DNA from: Trichoplax sp. H2
Taxonomy: Eukaryota; Placozoa; Uniplacotomia; Trichoplacea
NCBI GenBank assembly: GCA_003344405.1
Contig: NOWV01000227.1
Span: 1 to 64,000, forward strand
Length of the DNA: 64,000 nt
Reading direction: 5' to 3'
The notes under the pieces were generated by a model. The model worked only from the letters and a program-made list of their open reading frames with translations. It did not search any database and was not told the DNA's origin. The stretch's first letter is position 1. Every line of letters begins with the position of its first letter. This document shows, in pieces, positions 11,925 to 24,208 of this stretch. Made by a program: the position numbers and the translations under genes.

Positions 11925-13400
11925 TGCGACAGAACTATTGTAAAGTCAATCAAGAAAAGAATCTTTACTATTTCATAAGAATATCATTCATTTTTAATTG
12001 CCCAAGAGAATATGGACCTGATGACGTCGTCTTGAATACAAATTTCCTCTATCACTTTACAAGATGAAATTGATCTATACATCTTTAGATTTCAATTTTA
12101 GCTTGCATAAAGTATCAAGTGCAAATGATGACAATGAATTTTAAGTTGTAATATTGTATATTTTCAATATACACATCCATACTTTGGCTTTAATTCATTA
12201 TTTTAATTTTTGTAACACATGAGCTTAAATGATGGCAAAGACTTCTGATTGGTAATATCATTATACACATACATGCTTAACTCCAATTCATGCTTTAGCT
12301 TGAGCAAAGTATAGAATATAGATGATGAAAATTAAATTTTAAGTAGTAATACCATGCATATTCAACATATATATTTGGGTTCCAAGTTCTCGTTTTAGCT
12401 TATACAAAGTATAGAATATAGATGATAATAATTAACTTTAGGTTATAGTATCGTACACTTTCAACATATATATGTACTTTGGTTCCTATTTATCGTTTTA
12501 GCTTGCACAAAATATAGAATGTAGATGATGGTAATTAATTTTTAGTTGCAATACCATACATTCTCAACATGCATACTTTTGGTTCCAATTTACGTTTTAG
12601 CTTGCACAAAATATAGAATGTAGATGATGACAATTAATTTTACGTTGTAATATCATACATTTGTAACATACGAGATACATACTTTGGTTTTAATTCATCA
12701 TTTTAGCTTACAAATAAAATATAGACCGGAGATGATGATATTAATTCTGAGTTGTTCTACCGTACACTATCATACCATGGTTATAACTCATCGTTTTAGC
12801 TTACACAAAGCATAGAAGGTGAATGATGATAGTTCATTTTAATCTACAATATAATACCAATTTTCAATAGTTGTACTTTGTTTTCAGTTCATTACTTTAG
12901 CTTTACAAGGTATAGAGTGTAGATGATAGTAAATTTTAAGGTCTGATACGATATATTTTCAATATTACTTGACAGAACCATTACAAAATCAATCAAAAAA
13001 AAAAGTTTCCTATTTCACGACAAGGAATATCATTCATTTTCACTTGCTCAAGACAACGTGAACCGGATGATATTAGTATAAGTACATGCATCCTCCATCA
13101 TTTTATATTATGAAAATGATTTATGTATAATTTACTTCCAATTCACCGTTTTAAAAATCGCAAAGTATAGAATGTTGGTGATGGTGATTCATTTTAAATT
13201 GTAATACTGTACGTTTCATTGGACATTACTTTTAATTTATCATTTTTACTTTCGCAAAGTATAGAATTTGGTTGATAGTAATTAGTACATTTTAGGTTGT
13301 AATGCCGTACACTTTCAATAGACCAATTTTAGCCTCTAATTCATTATTTTAGTTGTTATAAAGCATAGAATGTAGATAATGATAATTAACGTTAAGATCA
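11925..13400. repeat. Tandem repeat array, about 100 bp period, with a duplicated leader
   Basis: The word 'tttagcttgcacaaagtatagaatgtagatgatg' recurs (in parts) at about 12101, 12298, 12398, 12501, 12600, 12706, 12799, 12900, 13158, 13249 and 13352, spaced 91-106 bp. Each unit also holds 'taattttaggttgtaatac' and 'ttttcaacatatat' words. A roughly 180-bp leader that precedes the array (11927-12105; words 'cagaactattgtaaagtcaat' and 'gaatatcattcatttt') is repeated inside it at 12967-13158. The array therefore has a higher-order level. No coding frame is conserved. Confidence 0.92.
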
Positions 13401-14068
13401 AATACCTGCCAAATTATCCTAGTGCCATTTTATTGTTATAGACCATTACAGTATCCATTGAAATCTTTCAAAATTTAGACATAACATAGAAAGATATCGA
13501 GTTAATACGGTATTTATAATTTTAATTCTTTCCAGGAAAAAGAGCCATCAAGAAAAATTTATTCAGGGGCTGATATTGTATATCTACCGTAGTAAGGGAG
13601 ACGGGATAATAATGGAATTAAAAGTAATTTTTGACTTTGGTGAGAAAGAATAACAACGTAGACAAAATTTATTAAAAGTTGCATTGGACGCTAGTAGCTA
13701 CGCGAGTAAATTTCAATTCAATTTTGCCATATTTTTGATCAAGTAGCTTAAAAATGCCCCAATTGGACTTAGTTTTGTTCGTCATGAACAGAATTTACAT
13801 TGATTATTGCGTTGTTCCCTGGCGAGATGTCAAGAGATTTTAAATTGTTCTAGCAGTAATAATAGCCGTTGTACTAATTTCATTTCCTTCAATAGCATCC
13901 TATATTGTCTGATAAAGTAAATTTAATTAACATGGAAATTATAGTTGTGATCTTATCATATTCAGACTTTTAGGCCATTAACCGGATAATTCAAGCTCTA
14001 ATTTTTTGTTATGCATATGCTATAAATGACCATCGTAGAAATGAAATCATTTTAACCGATATTGCACC
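13401..14068. other. Spacer downstream of the receptor gene
   Basis: No gene or repeat recognised. It lies 3' of the minus-strand receptor and may contain its untranslated tail. Confidence 0.35.
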
Positions 14069-15469
14069 TCAAAGGTATTCAAAAACGTAATCTTCATCAT
14101 CTTCAGAGTCTTTATTCTCCATTTTTACATAATCGATAGTTTCTATACATGCACTGAAACGGACGCTTTTTCGTTTCGTTTTGCCATCGATTTCAGAAAT
14201 TGGAGTAGAGCTCGATGAATCTAAAGAATTACTGCGCCGTTTCTGTGGTTGTTGATCATGATTGCTAAGGTTTGATGAATCCTTAGAAGTGGTTAGTGGA
14301 TCAAAGTTACAATTATGGTCTTTCAGATGCTTATTTCCATCGCTAAATTTTAATTTTTTCTCTTCTCGAATCAAACCCATCACATCCCATAAACGATTTT
14401 TAAAGTGCTTACGATCACCACTAAAGCAATAACCAAATGGACTGCATATGGTCATGGATAAGCAAACCCAAGATACCACAGCAGGCATATCGCCTGGTAG
14501 AAAGTATGGCGATTGCTTTGCAAATACCACAATATACCATAAACGTAAAGGGATCCAAATTAATGACGATTTTAACATTATCGGTAGATAGAAGTGAGCA
14601 CTACATTCATCGGTTACATTAATGTAGAGTTTATTCAACTGATTGCCGAAAGTATCAATCAAATAAAATAATTGCCATTTAGAAGATTTTTGTGAAGAAT
14701 TTGCTCTCTTTCTCATTTTACCTGAAGCAGAAGCTAAACTATGCCGGCGTGCCTTAATCCATACTGTACTTAATATCCAACTGTAGCCAATATAGATTAA
14801 TATTGCTGTTATAAAATAAGTAATTGATGTTCTCCATAATGGTTTAGATAATTGCTCAACGCGTTGATAAATATCATCCGAGATAGAATTGGGCATGAAT
14901 GTCAGTAATCTATTCTTGCCTTGACTCTTCGTGCTGTTGTTATGCGCTAAAAAGATGGTCCAAATTGTAGCACAGCTGGATGTGGCATTGTGATCATCGC
15001 GAATAGGAGAGATTTCATCAATATTGGATGGTAAATGATCATCACCATAGAATGAGATACATATTGAACAAATCAGAATAACGAATGGATAGAGAATACG
15101 GCGACGAAGTAGAAAAGGCAATTGATTACGTTGAATAGTTTTCATTAAATCACCGTACTGTTCGACTGTCATACGAATAAATATACAAACGATGGCTAAT
15201 GTCAGCAGAAGATCGGATAGTAATGGACATGAAGAGCATAACTGATGATTTACTAGATGTGAATTAATGATGGACGAGATCGATGTCGACAAGATCGATA
15301 TAATTAAATTGGTATAAGCAATATGGCGAAAAAATTTCTTCGTAATACCAATTCGTAAGCTACGATTTTGATAAATTATCGGCGACATATATGCAGTGCC
15401 AACAGCAGTTAAGATAAAAGCAGCTGCTAATGATATTATTTGCTCATCTTTTTGATTATTGATCCACAT
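14069..15469 (-). CDS. Divergent seven-transmembrane receptor, orphan
   Basis: Probable rhodopsin-like G-protein-coupled receptor of unknown ligand, in one exon. The first in-frame ATG is at 15469 (466 residues). The frame stays open without a Met to about 15590, so a small upstream coding exon is possible. Seven hydrophobic helices fall at about 11-33, 49-69, 82-105, 126-141, 213-238, 290-316 and 328-348. A Cys at about 81 before helix 3 and a Cys at about 166 in the long second extracellular loop could form the usual disulfide; N-glycosylation motifs sit in that loop. Helix 7 ends in SPFGY (343-347) where NPxxY is usual, followed by an amphipathic helix-8-like stretch. The DRY motif after helix 3 is absent (EQYGD there). 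The third cytoplasmic loop is basic and the tail is long, with many Ser/Thr and acidic residues. I recognise no close family; another kind of 7TM protein remains possible. Confidence 0.78.
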   Translation of the reverse strand: MWINNQKDEQIISLAAAFILTAVGTAYMSPIIYQNRSLRIGITKKFFRHIAYTNLIISILSTSISSIINSHLVNHQLCSSCPLLSDLLLTLAIVCIFIRMTVEQYGDLMKTIQRNQLPFLLRRRILYPFVILICSICISFYGDDHLPSNIDEISPIRDDHNATSSCATIWTIFLAHNNSTKSQGKNRLLTFMPNSISDDIYQRVEQLSKPLWRTSITYFITAILIYIGYSWILSTVWIKARRHSLASASGKMRKRANSSQKSSKWQLFYLIDTFGNQLNKLYINVTDECSAHFYLPIMLKSSLIWIPLRLWYIVVFAKQSPYFLPGDMPAVVSWVCLSMTICSPFGYCFSGDRKHFKNRLWDVMGLIREEKKLKFSDGNKHLKDHNCNFDPLTTSKDSSNLSNHDQQPQKRRSNSLDSSSSTPISEIDGKTKRKSVRFSACIETIDYVKMENKDSEDDEDYVFEYL

Positions 15470-16389
15470 TTTTCCGAAGAGACCAGCAATTTCCAATTCA
15501 ATCCTTTGGGTATTCAACTTAATCTTGTTTGTGTTGTATGATGTTTTAGCCTTGCAGGTATTCTCTCTACACGTGAAAAATAATTCATTTACCCTTCAAG
15601 CAAACTGAAATATGGTTGATGGAAGTCCTTCCTTACATGAATAATCTTACATAGAGGCAGCATCGATGACTTTGACTAGGAAACCTATAAATCAACGGTA
15701 TGAAAGGAATTTGTCTTGATACAAGGCCAAGGATTGATTGGCGCTAGTTGCTAAATCTGGAATACTATAGAGCATAACATACAATATTGTTAATGGCTTT
15801 CTATTCGTCAATGGTATCCTTTTAATTTGGATAGTTAGGGTATTTAGAAGTTACTTTTATAGAATTGTCATAGATAAATTACCCTTTTATATTCATTATT
15901 ATTATCTATATTAAGAAGTGCTGCTTTGCCATATGGTGCTACAAAATTTGTTTTTGGTCAATAGTTTGAATAGATTTAACGCTGTTAGTATCGATTTGCT
16001 GTTGTGTTTGGTAAAATATACATTTGGTAAATAAGAATGGACTGCAGGTAATAAGCAATCCAATAAACTGATAAAGCAATATCTATTAACACGGTGATAG
16101 AGTGCAATTCTAGCTTTGAAGAATGCTGATCTATAGGATAATACAACTTACTTTCAAGTAGATCAAGAACTAAGCCGCCATCATCAAGCGAAAGTGATAT
16201 TATTCTTTTACTTAACAGTCATAAAACTGGAAATACTAGTGTGAAGTGAATATAGAGAAAATACTTAACTTAGATCTGCATGCAATGGTGTTAATAAACA
16301 TGCGTGCGGTTGGCAGTCAAAAGTGTGAAACAACTTTACAGGTGGATTATTAATTTTTTCTTTATTAACAATTTTCTAACTAATGATGC
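15470..16389. other. Spacer upstream of the receptor gene
   Basis: Holds the receptor's presumed promoter; no specific element is recognised. Confidence 0.3.
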
Positions 16390-16880
16390 CATTTCTTTTC
16401 ACTAGATACTACGATATAATTTACACTCAATTTACCGTTAGCAAAATCTTTAACGTTTACAATGATGAAATTCTCTTCTTTATGTCAATATTCAACGATT
16501 GGTCGTTTGATTTACTCATTCAATAGCTTTATCTTCAATTCTTAGATATATAAATAGTATCAATTAACTTATTTTCATAGCAAAATAGGAACAGTTGGCC
16601 GATTGACTAGAAGTAATATCCTATAAAGAGATGGCCGATAAAAGGACTTAATCGATAGTGTGAATCAGCTGATTTTTGTGCTAAAAAATATCAATGGTCG
16701 ATCAGTTGACTAGAAATGGCATTGCACTGAGAGATGTTCAATAGTAATACTGGAATGATTCTGTGAATCAACTAATTTTCACTGCAAATACGAACGGTTG
16801 ATCGATTAATTAGAAACGGTATTGTATAGAGTGAAAATAAAGATAAGTACTTGATTGATGACAATAATTCAATGAGTCGT
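16390..16880. repeat. Tandem repeat array, about 101 bp period
   Basis: 'cagttggccgattgactagaa'-like words recur at about 16491, 16592, 16694 and 16795 (steps close to 101). 'gtgaatcaactaattttcac' words lie between them. Four copies are clear and a fifth is faint at the left edge. Confidence 0.72.
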
Positions 16881-16959
16881 TTGCATAATAGTATGGGAGG
16901 AAAAAGTATGAATGAGTAATTTTTAATTACCTTTCGCTTCTAATGTCATCGTTTAATAT

Positions 16960-19200
16960 AGGTTGGAAATGGTAGCAATTTATTTTATTCTATCCGTATG
17001 TTTATTGCGGGTATTATCAATCACTATAGCAATATCAAAAATCTTGTTGATCAAAGTTAGATTACTATCTGCAAGATATTGACGACCTTAATCATTAATC
17101 ATGACTACCATTCTGTGAATCCAATGTTTCTATACTATCATAGTTTAGTCTATTACTGGAAACTATAGTACCTTCTACTTGTATATTTACTGCCTATCGT
17201 GATAGGAATATTTAAAATATTATAGATCATTGCAAAATCATTGTGTACAATTTATTGCGGACCGTGATCGACATCCTATTCGTCTCTCCCTTATTTTTTT
17301 GTTATTTTCAAGTTGACTTTTTTTAATTTATTGCTAGAAATAGTAGCATCTTATTCTATCGCATGCTAATTATCTATCGTGATGATATCAAAAAATTTTG
17401 TAGATCTTTTTATCGATATAATAAAGTCTTAATATATTTTCTATTATTATTCTTAATACTATCGTCTTTTAGTATTCTCACATTTTTGGAAACAGTAGCA
17501 TCTAATTCCAATCGTATTTTTGTTATCTGTTGCGTGTATTTTCTACTATTCTTTAAACTACTATTTTGCTGGAAACAAGAAACATCTTATCCTACTCTAT
17601 CATACAGTCTTATGTATTTGTCTATCGCGATAGCGATGTCCAAAATCTTCAGAATCAATTTCAACCAATGCTTAGAGAAGCTTCTATTTAAGTGAGTTGT
17701 GTCATGCTCGACACACTATAGTCCCTTACGTATTTTTTTACCATTCTTTATACCGCTATCTTTCAGTATATTGATTGCAATATTAAAGAAATTTATCATA
17801 CAGGGTACTACAAAGCGTGATCGTGATTGGCATCCTTTAAATCCATAGCGTATTTTCTGTGATTCTTTATACGGCTATCTTTCTGCATATTACTGGAAGC
17901 TTAGCATCTTTTCCTACTCGTATGCATACTATCTATCGCGATAGCAATATTCAAATCTTGTAGATCATTAGCGGCATTCTATAAGTCTCCTTTATATTTC
18001 TATTATTTCTATAGCATCGTCTTTCGTTGTATTGCTGAATACTATTGCCCCTTATTCTACTCACGTACTTATTATCAATAACAATGTCGAGAATCTTGTC
18101 AATCAATGTATGCAATACTTTACAGGCAGTCATTCTTATCCACACTGTTAATAGTCCCTATGTATTTTGTTACTCTATGCACTATCGGCTTTCGGTATAT
18201 TGGTGGGCATTGCAGCATGTTACTCAGCTCACATACTTATTATCTATTCTTATAACAATATTAAGAATCTTGTCGATCAACGCTAAATCAAGGTATTCTA
18301 TAGCTTGTAGATAGTCATTCTTATCGACGTTTTGATATAAGCCCTTTATGTATTTCTGTTATTCTCTATCGTCTGCTAGTATTTTACTAGACATTGTGGT
18401 ATGTTATTCTACTCACATGTTTATTATCTATCACGATAGCAATACCAAGACTCTTGTCAATTTAATGTACGTAATACCTTGCAGACAGTCATTCTTATCC
18501 TCTTTTTCTATACAAGCTCTTTGTGTATTTCATTCTATATATTGGCGGACATTGTGGCATAATATTCTACTCGCACGCTTGTTATTATCTATTATCATAG
18601 CAACATTAAGAATTTTGTCGATCGACATTAAATAAATGTATTCTATAACTTGAAGAGAGGCATTCTTATCGACATTTTCTATATAGGCCCTTTATATATT
18701 TTGCTATTCTATACACTTTCGTCTTTCTGCATACGTTAATTAATGGATAATCGGATATTGCTGCATGTTGTTCTTAATATATATCATGATAGCCCTATTA
18801 AAATTTTTTTCGATCGATCAATGCATGCAATATCTTGCAAATAGTTCTTGTTAACATTCTAACAGTTCGCTGTGTACTGTATTTTTGTTATTCTATATAC
18901 TGTCACCTTTTGGTTTTTGCTAGACACCACACCATTTTATTCTACTCACATGCTTATGATCCATCAAGATAGCAATATCAAAAATCTTATTGATCAATTA
19001 TTGCAGCATCTTGCAGATAATTATTCTTATCAACATTCTATTAGTCAGCTATCTAATTTTGTTATCCTTTAACTGTCATCTTTGGGTACATTACTGAAAG
19101 TTGTTGCATTCCATTTTATTCTATTCGCATGTGGATTATCAAAAGATAATGTCTTGGAGATCAATATTAGATAAATACAGGCGGTACCTCATAGGCAGTA
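16960..19200. repeat. Long degenerate tandem array, about 165-190 bp period, about 12 copies
   Basis: The core 'tatctatcgcgatagcaatat' followed by 'caaaaatcttgtcgatcaat' recurs near 17031, 17205, 17376, 17626, 17935, 18075, 18245, 18430, 18595, 18785, 18963 and 19145. A 'gacattcttatcgacattct' word, a 'tgtatttttgttattctatac' word and a 'ttctactcacatgcttat' word complete each unit. The core contains the palindrome tatcgcgata in several copies. Long hydrophobic open frames here (for example 17363-17695) come from T-rich composition and are not conserved between copies. Confidence 0.9.
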
Positions 19201-22200
19201 ACCTTTATCGATATTCTAAAGACCATAACTGTATATAATGTAATTTTTATTGCCAGCTATTGTAGCATGATTGTTCAAGTTAATAATAAGGGTTAAAGGT
19301 AATCATATCACTGCCAAGTTTGAAGATGGCAAAATTAATAGAAAATAATAGCAGTCGTTCCATGTCAATCTAAAATAAAATACATCATTATGCTGCTTAA
19401 AATACCTAATATATGTATTCAAAGATTTATTACCAAATGTTATTGGTGGCTTTTGTTAATTTAAATATTTATTTCCCTCTTTCTTGACGTCATTGTTGTA
19501 AGATTGTAAAAGCATCAAAATGAATTAATTTTAAGAGTAATCCCATAAATCATGTAATAGTTATTCGTGGAATAGCATGGTTGTACGTGATTATAATTTA
19601 GAATTTTAAGAAGAACAGACATTATTTTCATTTTTTTATTGTATAAAAGTTAAGAATCTACGATGTTGGGTAACTGCAATGTAGAAAGCCATTTTAAAAT
19701 CGTCACTTTGATATAAGATAGAGTGCGTAAATATGTAATTAAATATAGGTAGATATCAAATAATTTTTTCTGTAGTCTTAAATTTACCACATGTTATTAA
19801 ACTCAGAATAACTTCTTTCTACTTAAGAAAGAATGGTTTACTGACTATTATCTTCGGAAAACCTATGTAACCCTAGATTTGTAACTATTCTCTACAATTA
19901 TGATCAAATAATAATTACTTTAGAATGTTGCACGATAAACACTTACGATGATTGGACTTATTTATCATTGATGGCTAGTGCTAATCGCCTATGATTAATT
20001 ATCATCACGACTTGGTAATTAATTGCTGTATTTCTCTGTTATTTATTTTTATTTATTATTTCACACTCAATACTTTTTTGTTCTAATTTGTTTTTATATC
20101 GTATCAGTACAGCCTCAGTTTTATCAATATCAGGCTATAGCACTTGTATCATTAACGTGTTTATGCAAGTAAATGACGATAGTTAGGAACGATATTGATT
20201 TTGTGATAATTTTGATAATATCCGATATTGGATTAAGCTATTCTTTAGAAGAAGCCTTGAGGAATGATAATAGATGTTAGAATTATGTCTGGAAAAGTTC
20301 TTGCTAGTTCTGATTAATGCCTTGGGCACCAATACTGTACGTTTATTCACATTTATAAGCCCTCTTCTGTATAACAGTATTATACTACTTAAAACAGCCG
20401 TGAGTTATCTAATTACTGAACCTTAGCGACTAAAAGGATAGAAAATAACGATGGTCAAAGCATTAGTGAAGTTTTTAAAACGCAATAGAGCCTTTCGTCA
20501 TCGATCTGTTAATTAATGCTACTTTCTAGGGTAAAAGTAAGCAATTAATAAGGGTCAGCTGAGTTCGAGAGCCACTACTTTGAAAAGTACTATCTTGATG
20601 ATTGAAGTACTGCTTAAATGCTAGAGTTAAGTTGATGAATTAGCATTCCAGCTTGACAAGTAAAAGTAATAGTCCGAAATTGTGACAGAGTGATGATCAA
20701 AAATATTTAGTACGATGAGTAAAGTCGTCATTAAAGTTCCATATTTTATCCAGAAATGTGCGTGTTGTACAAGTTACTAGTACGACCACGAGATTAATTA
20801 ATAATTAGTTCGCTTAAAAAATCTACAGTAAGTAAGCTATCTAATCTAGGTACAAGAAAAATAATCCATTTCGTGTATAAAGTCAATGTAAGTCATAAGC
20901 AAGTTTGCAATAAGAAGTCTGTGGATATTAAAAAAAATTGGATCGGTCACTTTTGAATGAAAAAATTAATATACTTCGAATACTAATAATGGCAAGTACC
21001 GTATTAAGGCAAAATAGCTAGGTATAAATGCAAGAGTATGACATTTAGATTACTATAATAACATTGAAAAGTTACTGGATACTTTGTTAGAAAAGTAAAG
21101 TAAGTTTATATTCATCATTCTCGGTTTATATAGGTAGATTACTCTTTCGTTCACTCACATTACCGTTTCGATAGCCTAGCACGATATCCTATTTCACCTT
21201 TGGGTTGTCGTCTAATTCGTTGCCGTCCAATTCTGAAAGCGTTTTAAATAAAAGGGGATGGTAATTTTAATGTTTACTACAGTATACAGTAGCAGTCAAG
21301 TAAAATAGCAATTTCCTGTAATCGAGTAGACAAACGCCTACGTCTAATAGCTAAATATTTTATTAAGGTCATATAAAAAAGTTATTAGGGCGTATACAAT
21401 ATGCTGGAGACTTGTACTCTGTACTCTGGACGCCAGGTTACCGATTGGCTATCGGCTATCATTCTATGCGTAGCTATATTAATACTATAGATTTAAGCGT
21501 GGCTGATCAAGTAAACTATTCGCTAGACCACACTGACAGCATAGCGCAAATTAAACTGCAATATTTGCAAAATGAAACTTGAAGCGACTGAAATTTTACT
21601 GCTTCCGAAGTTAATCGATCATCTCTTGTTTGACCTAATAATCTATCCTAGCGTAGCCCTCCGCTACATTTAAGTAACTAAAATCTCATAACAACTTGCT
21701 ATAATAGATTAACGGCAATCATGAATGAGTACTGAATAATTGGACAGTGTGTACACCTTTTATCTAAGCTATCTACAGTTAGTTTAATTGTATAATTATG
21801 TAGTAGGCACACTGTCATCAATTACAGCATATTAATGATGTTATAGATGTACAATTTTATCTGTGATTAGAGTTATCATGAAGGTCTGATTATTTATTTT
21901 GGTAGCTCTCAATACCATGAAAGGTATCATTCACGTCTGAAACGGATTGTAAAAGTGGAGTTTTAAAATGTTAATGTGAGGCAAAAAGCCTATGGAAACT
22001 ACGCTATTCAATTACGGAAAAACACCTTTTATTCCGAATCGTCACTACTACACCTAATCTACTGGCTATAACAAGGATACCGTCTAGTTTATCATTTCAG
22101 ATCATTAGATAAATTAGTACAACAATCCTTACAATCTACTCTAGGCAATTCTAATAATTACCAAATAAAGAAGAATTAATTATTATGCTAGGATACTAAT

Positions 22201-23696
22201 GCGATAGTATAACGGTGAATACTTCCAAATTAAAATTAAAAATTCCGAAATTAATTTACCAAATTAATCCATCGTAACAGGAATATTATCATTAACAATA
22301 TTATGATGCAATGCATGTTCTGAATGGCATGGTACGATTGTATACAGTAATATAGTAAACCAACTAGTCAATCAATCCCGTTCTTGATTTATTTCCATAT
22401 TTTATGTATGCAATATTTATTTATTAATATGTTCAATATCGGTTTGATAGTAGCTTGCTGTATCCGTATTGCTTTCCTATTTTGTGAAGCTTAGTTTAAT
22501 TGAGTAGATATTATTCTGGAAGTGATAAATACCTGGTGATCAATATGCTGTTTACTTTAGCATTATTTGCCGGAATGGTGCAGCCAATCGGCAATTTGGC
22601 GACATTTTATTGAATATTGCACTGCATGATCACTGTAACAGCATTCCTATACTCATTCCTTTACTTGGTATATTCTATACCGCTGTAAACTGATAAATGA
22701 GTCGGTTGAAAAGGGAGATGAATTTTTTTTACATTTTGAAACGTTTTAAATCTCATCTGGATATAAATAAGTATGCTCAAGTCTATCGAAATCAATAAGA
22801 AATCGTAAATAATAATTGATTTAGACCACTGTTTAGTTGCGCTGTTGACATGCTTACATGCGGCTGAAGAAATACACTGTGCAGTACATCTGTGTGAAAG
22901 GCGATATTTAGATTGTCCTGTAGGATTAGCCGGTTAGAGAAACTACAATGTCATTAAGGACCAGTCTACATATATCTTTCATTTTTCAGTCATTGCTGTA
23001 TAACCGAAGGTAATTGAAACTCTATTGCTCACCCTAAGCAGTAAGCATGGACTGCTAGAAGCTCCATCGTTAGTTATGTAACACCCACTCGGTCAATACC
23101 TTTCATTTAGTCGATATTATCAGCTCAAGAAGGCTATCTATGTTTTGTACAGCACAATCTAGATATTGTAGCTCTTGAAGGTGGCTAGTCTATCAGCAAT
23201 GGTTAAAATCCCTTCGTTGTCAATGCAGCGTAGGTGATACTGTCGACAGTTGGTACGTCATGCAGAATATGCTATGATGGAATGCTAGAGTTGTACTGCC
23301 AGAGTATTCTACTTGAATCTCAATGTGGCAAGGATTAATTAGCGTATTTAGTTGCTGTATGGCGTTAAAGAAGCGGATATTTTCAGGCTAGGGGAAAGGC
23401 GCAAAATTAGCTGGTCGTAGTCCCTGCATAATACTAACATGCTAGTATTGTTCCTAACGTGCATATAAGAGGATTGCACCATTGGTATGGTAATGATCAA
23501 AATTGGCAAGTTCTATTCAACAAGAAGGTCTGAAACGGACAAATTCTCTTTTGGCTATGTAGATTCTGCTCCTGCTGGAGCATATCAATCAGATAATTGC
23601 TAATTGCTGTGCAATTAATGTATAGTAGACCATACGAGAATAGCAAAAGTTGTTTGAATCCATGGCTTACCCCCTCTCGACTGAGATGGTTGATTT

Positions 23697-23745
23697 TACA
23701 GTACATTGTACAGTGACTGTACACTGTATTAGACAATGTACTGTA
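23697..23745. repeat. Nested inverted repeat
   Basis: Perfect 13-bp arms tacagtacattgt (23697-23709) and acaatgtactgta (23733-23745) flank a 23-nt centre. The centre contains a second palindrome, gtacagt-g-actgtac (23708-23722), overlapping the left arm. Either could extrude as a hairpin, but not both at once. Confidence 0.85.
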
Positions 23746-24007
23746 GGAACAGTCGTGGATAGTGTACCATGTCAGACATACGTCATAGTTGAAATGACCA
23801 GTGGAGAATGTAAGGATTGCGGTATAAATTTCCAAAACATTTTCAGTCAATCTTGAGATTGCTAAACTTTCTTTCTCATCATTCGTTTTCAGTAGACTAC
23901 TGTAATAACATATGACCACTAATGTTAGGAATAGTATCTTGCTAATAGTAGATAATATAATCCTCCCTGATTTATTGAATCATTACTGTTGTCCATGATT
24001 TTAGGCC

Positions 24008-24208
24008 ACTCTGTATGATACAGTACTCATGACCTTATACAGTAAGCTATAACTTCATCTTATAATAGAGAGTATATAGGATAACTGTGATGGTTTGCAA
24101 CGTCATGGGTACTAAAGTGTGTTACTTTAGTCGATGATGGAAGAGTATTCTCTGTATGATACAGTACCCACCACCATATACAGTAGGCTGTAATTTATGT
24201 TTATAATG
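24008..24208. repeat. Direct repeat pair with 141-bp offset
   Basis: A segment of about 60 bp, beginning 'ctctgtatgatacagtac' and continuing with 'atacagtaagct' and 'cttataat', occurs at 24008-24067 and again at 24149-24208. Each copy carries the imperfect inverted repeat ctgtatgatacag. Confidence 0.8.

Noticed and set aside
17363-17695. 110-codon hydrophobic open frame (+)
   Set aside because: It lies wholly inside the 16960-19200 repeat array. The frame is not kept in other copies, and hydrophobicity follows from T-rich composition.
23497-23919. 140-codon open frame (-)
   Set aside because: It opens with GTG rather than ATG, matches no family I know, overlaps the nested palindrome and has no splice context.
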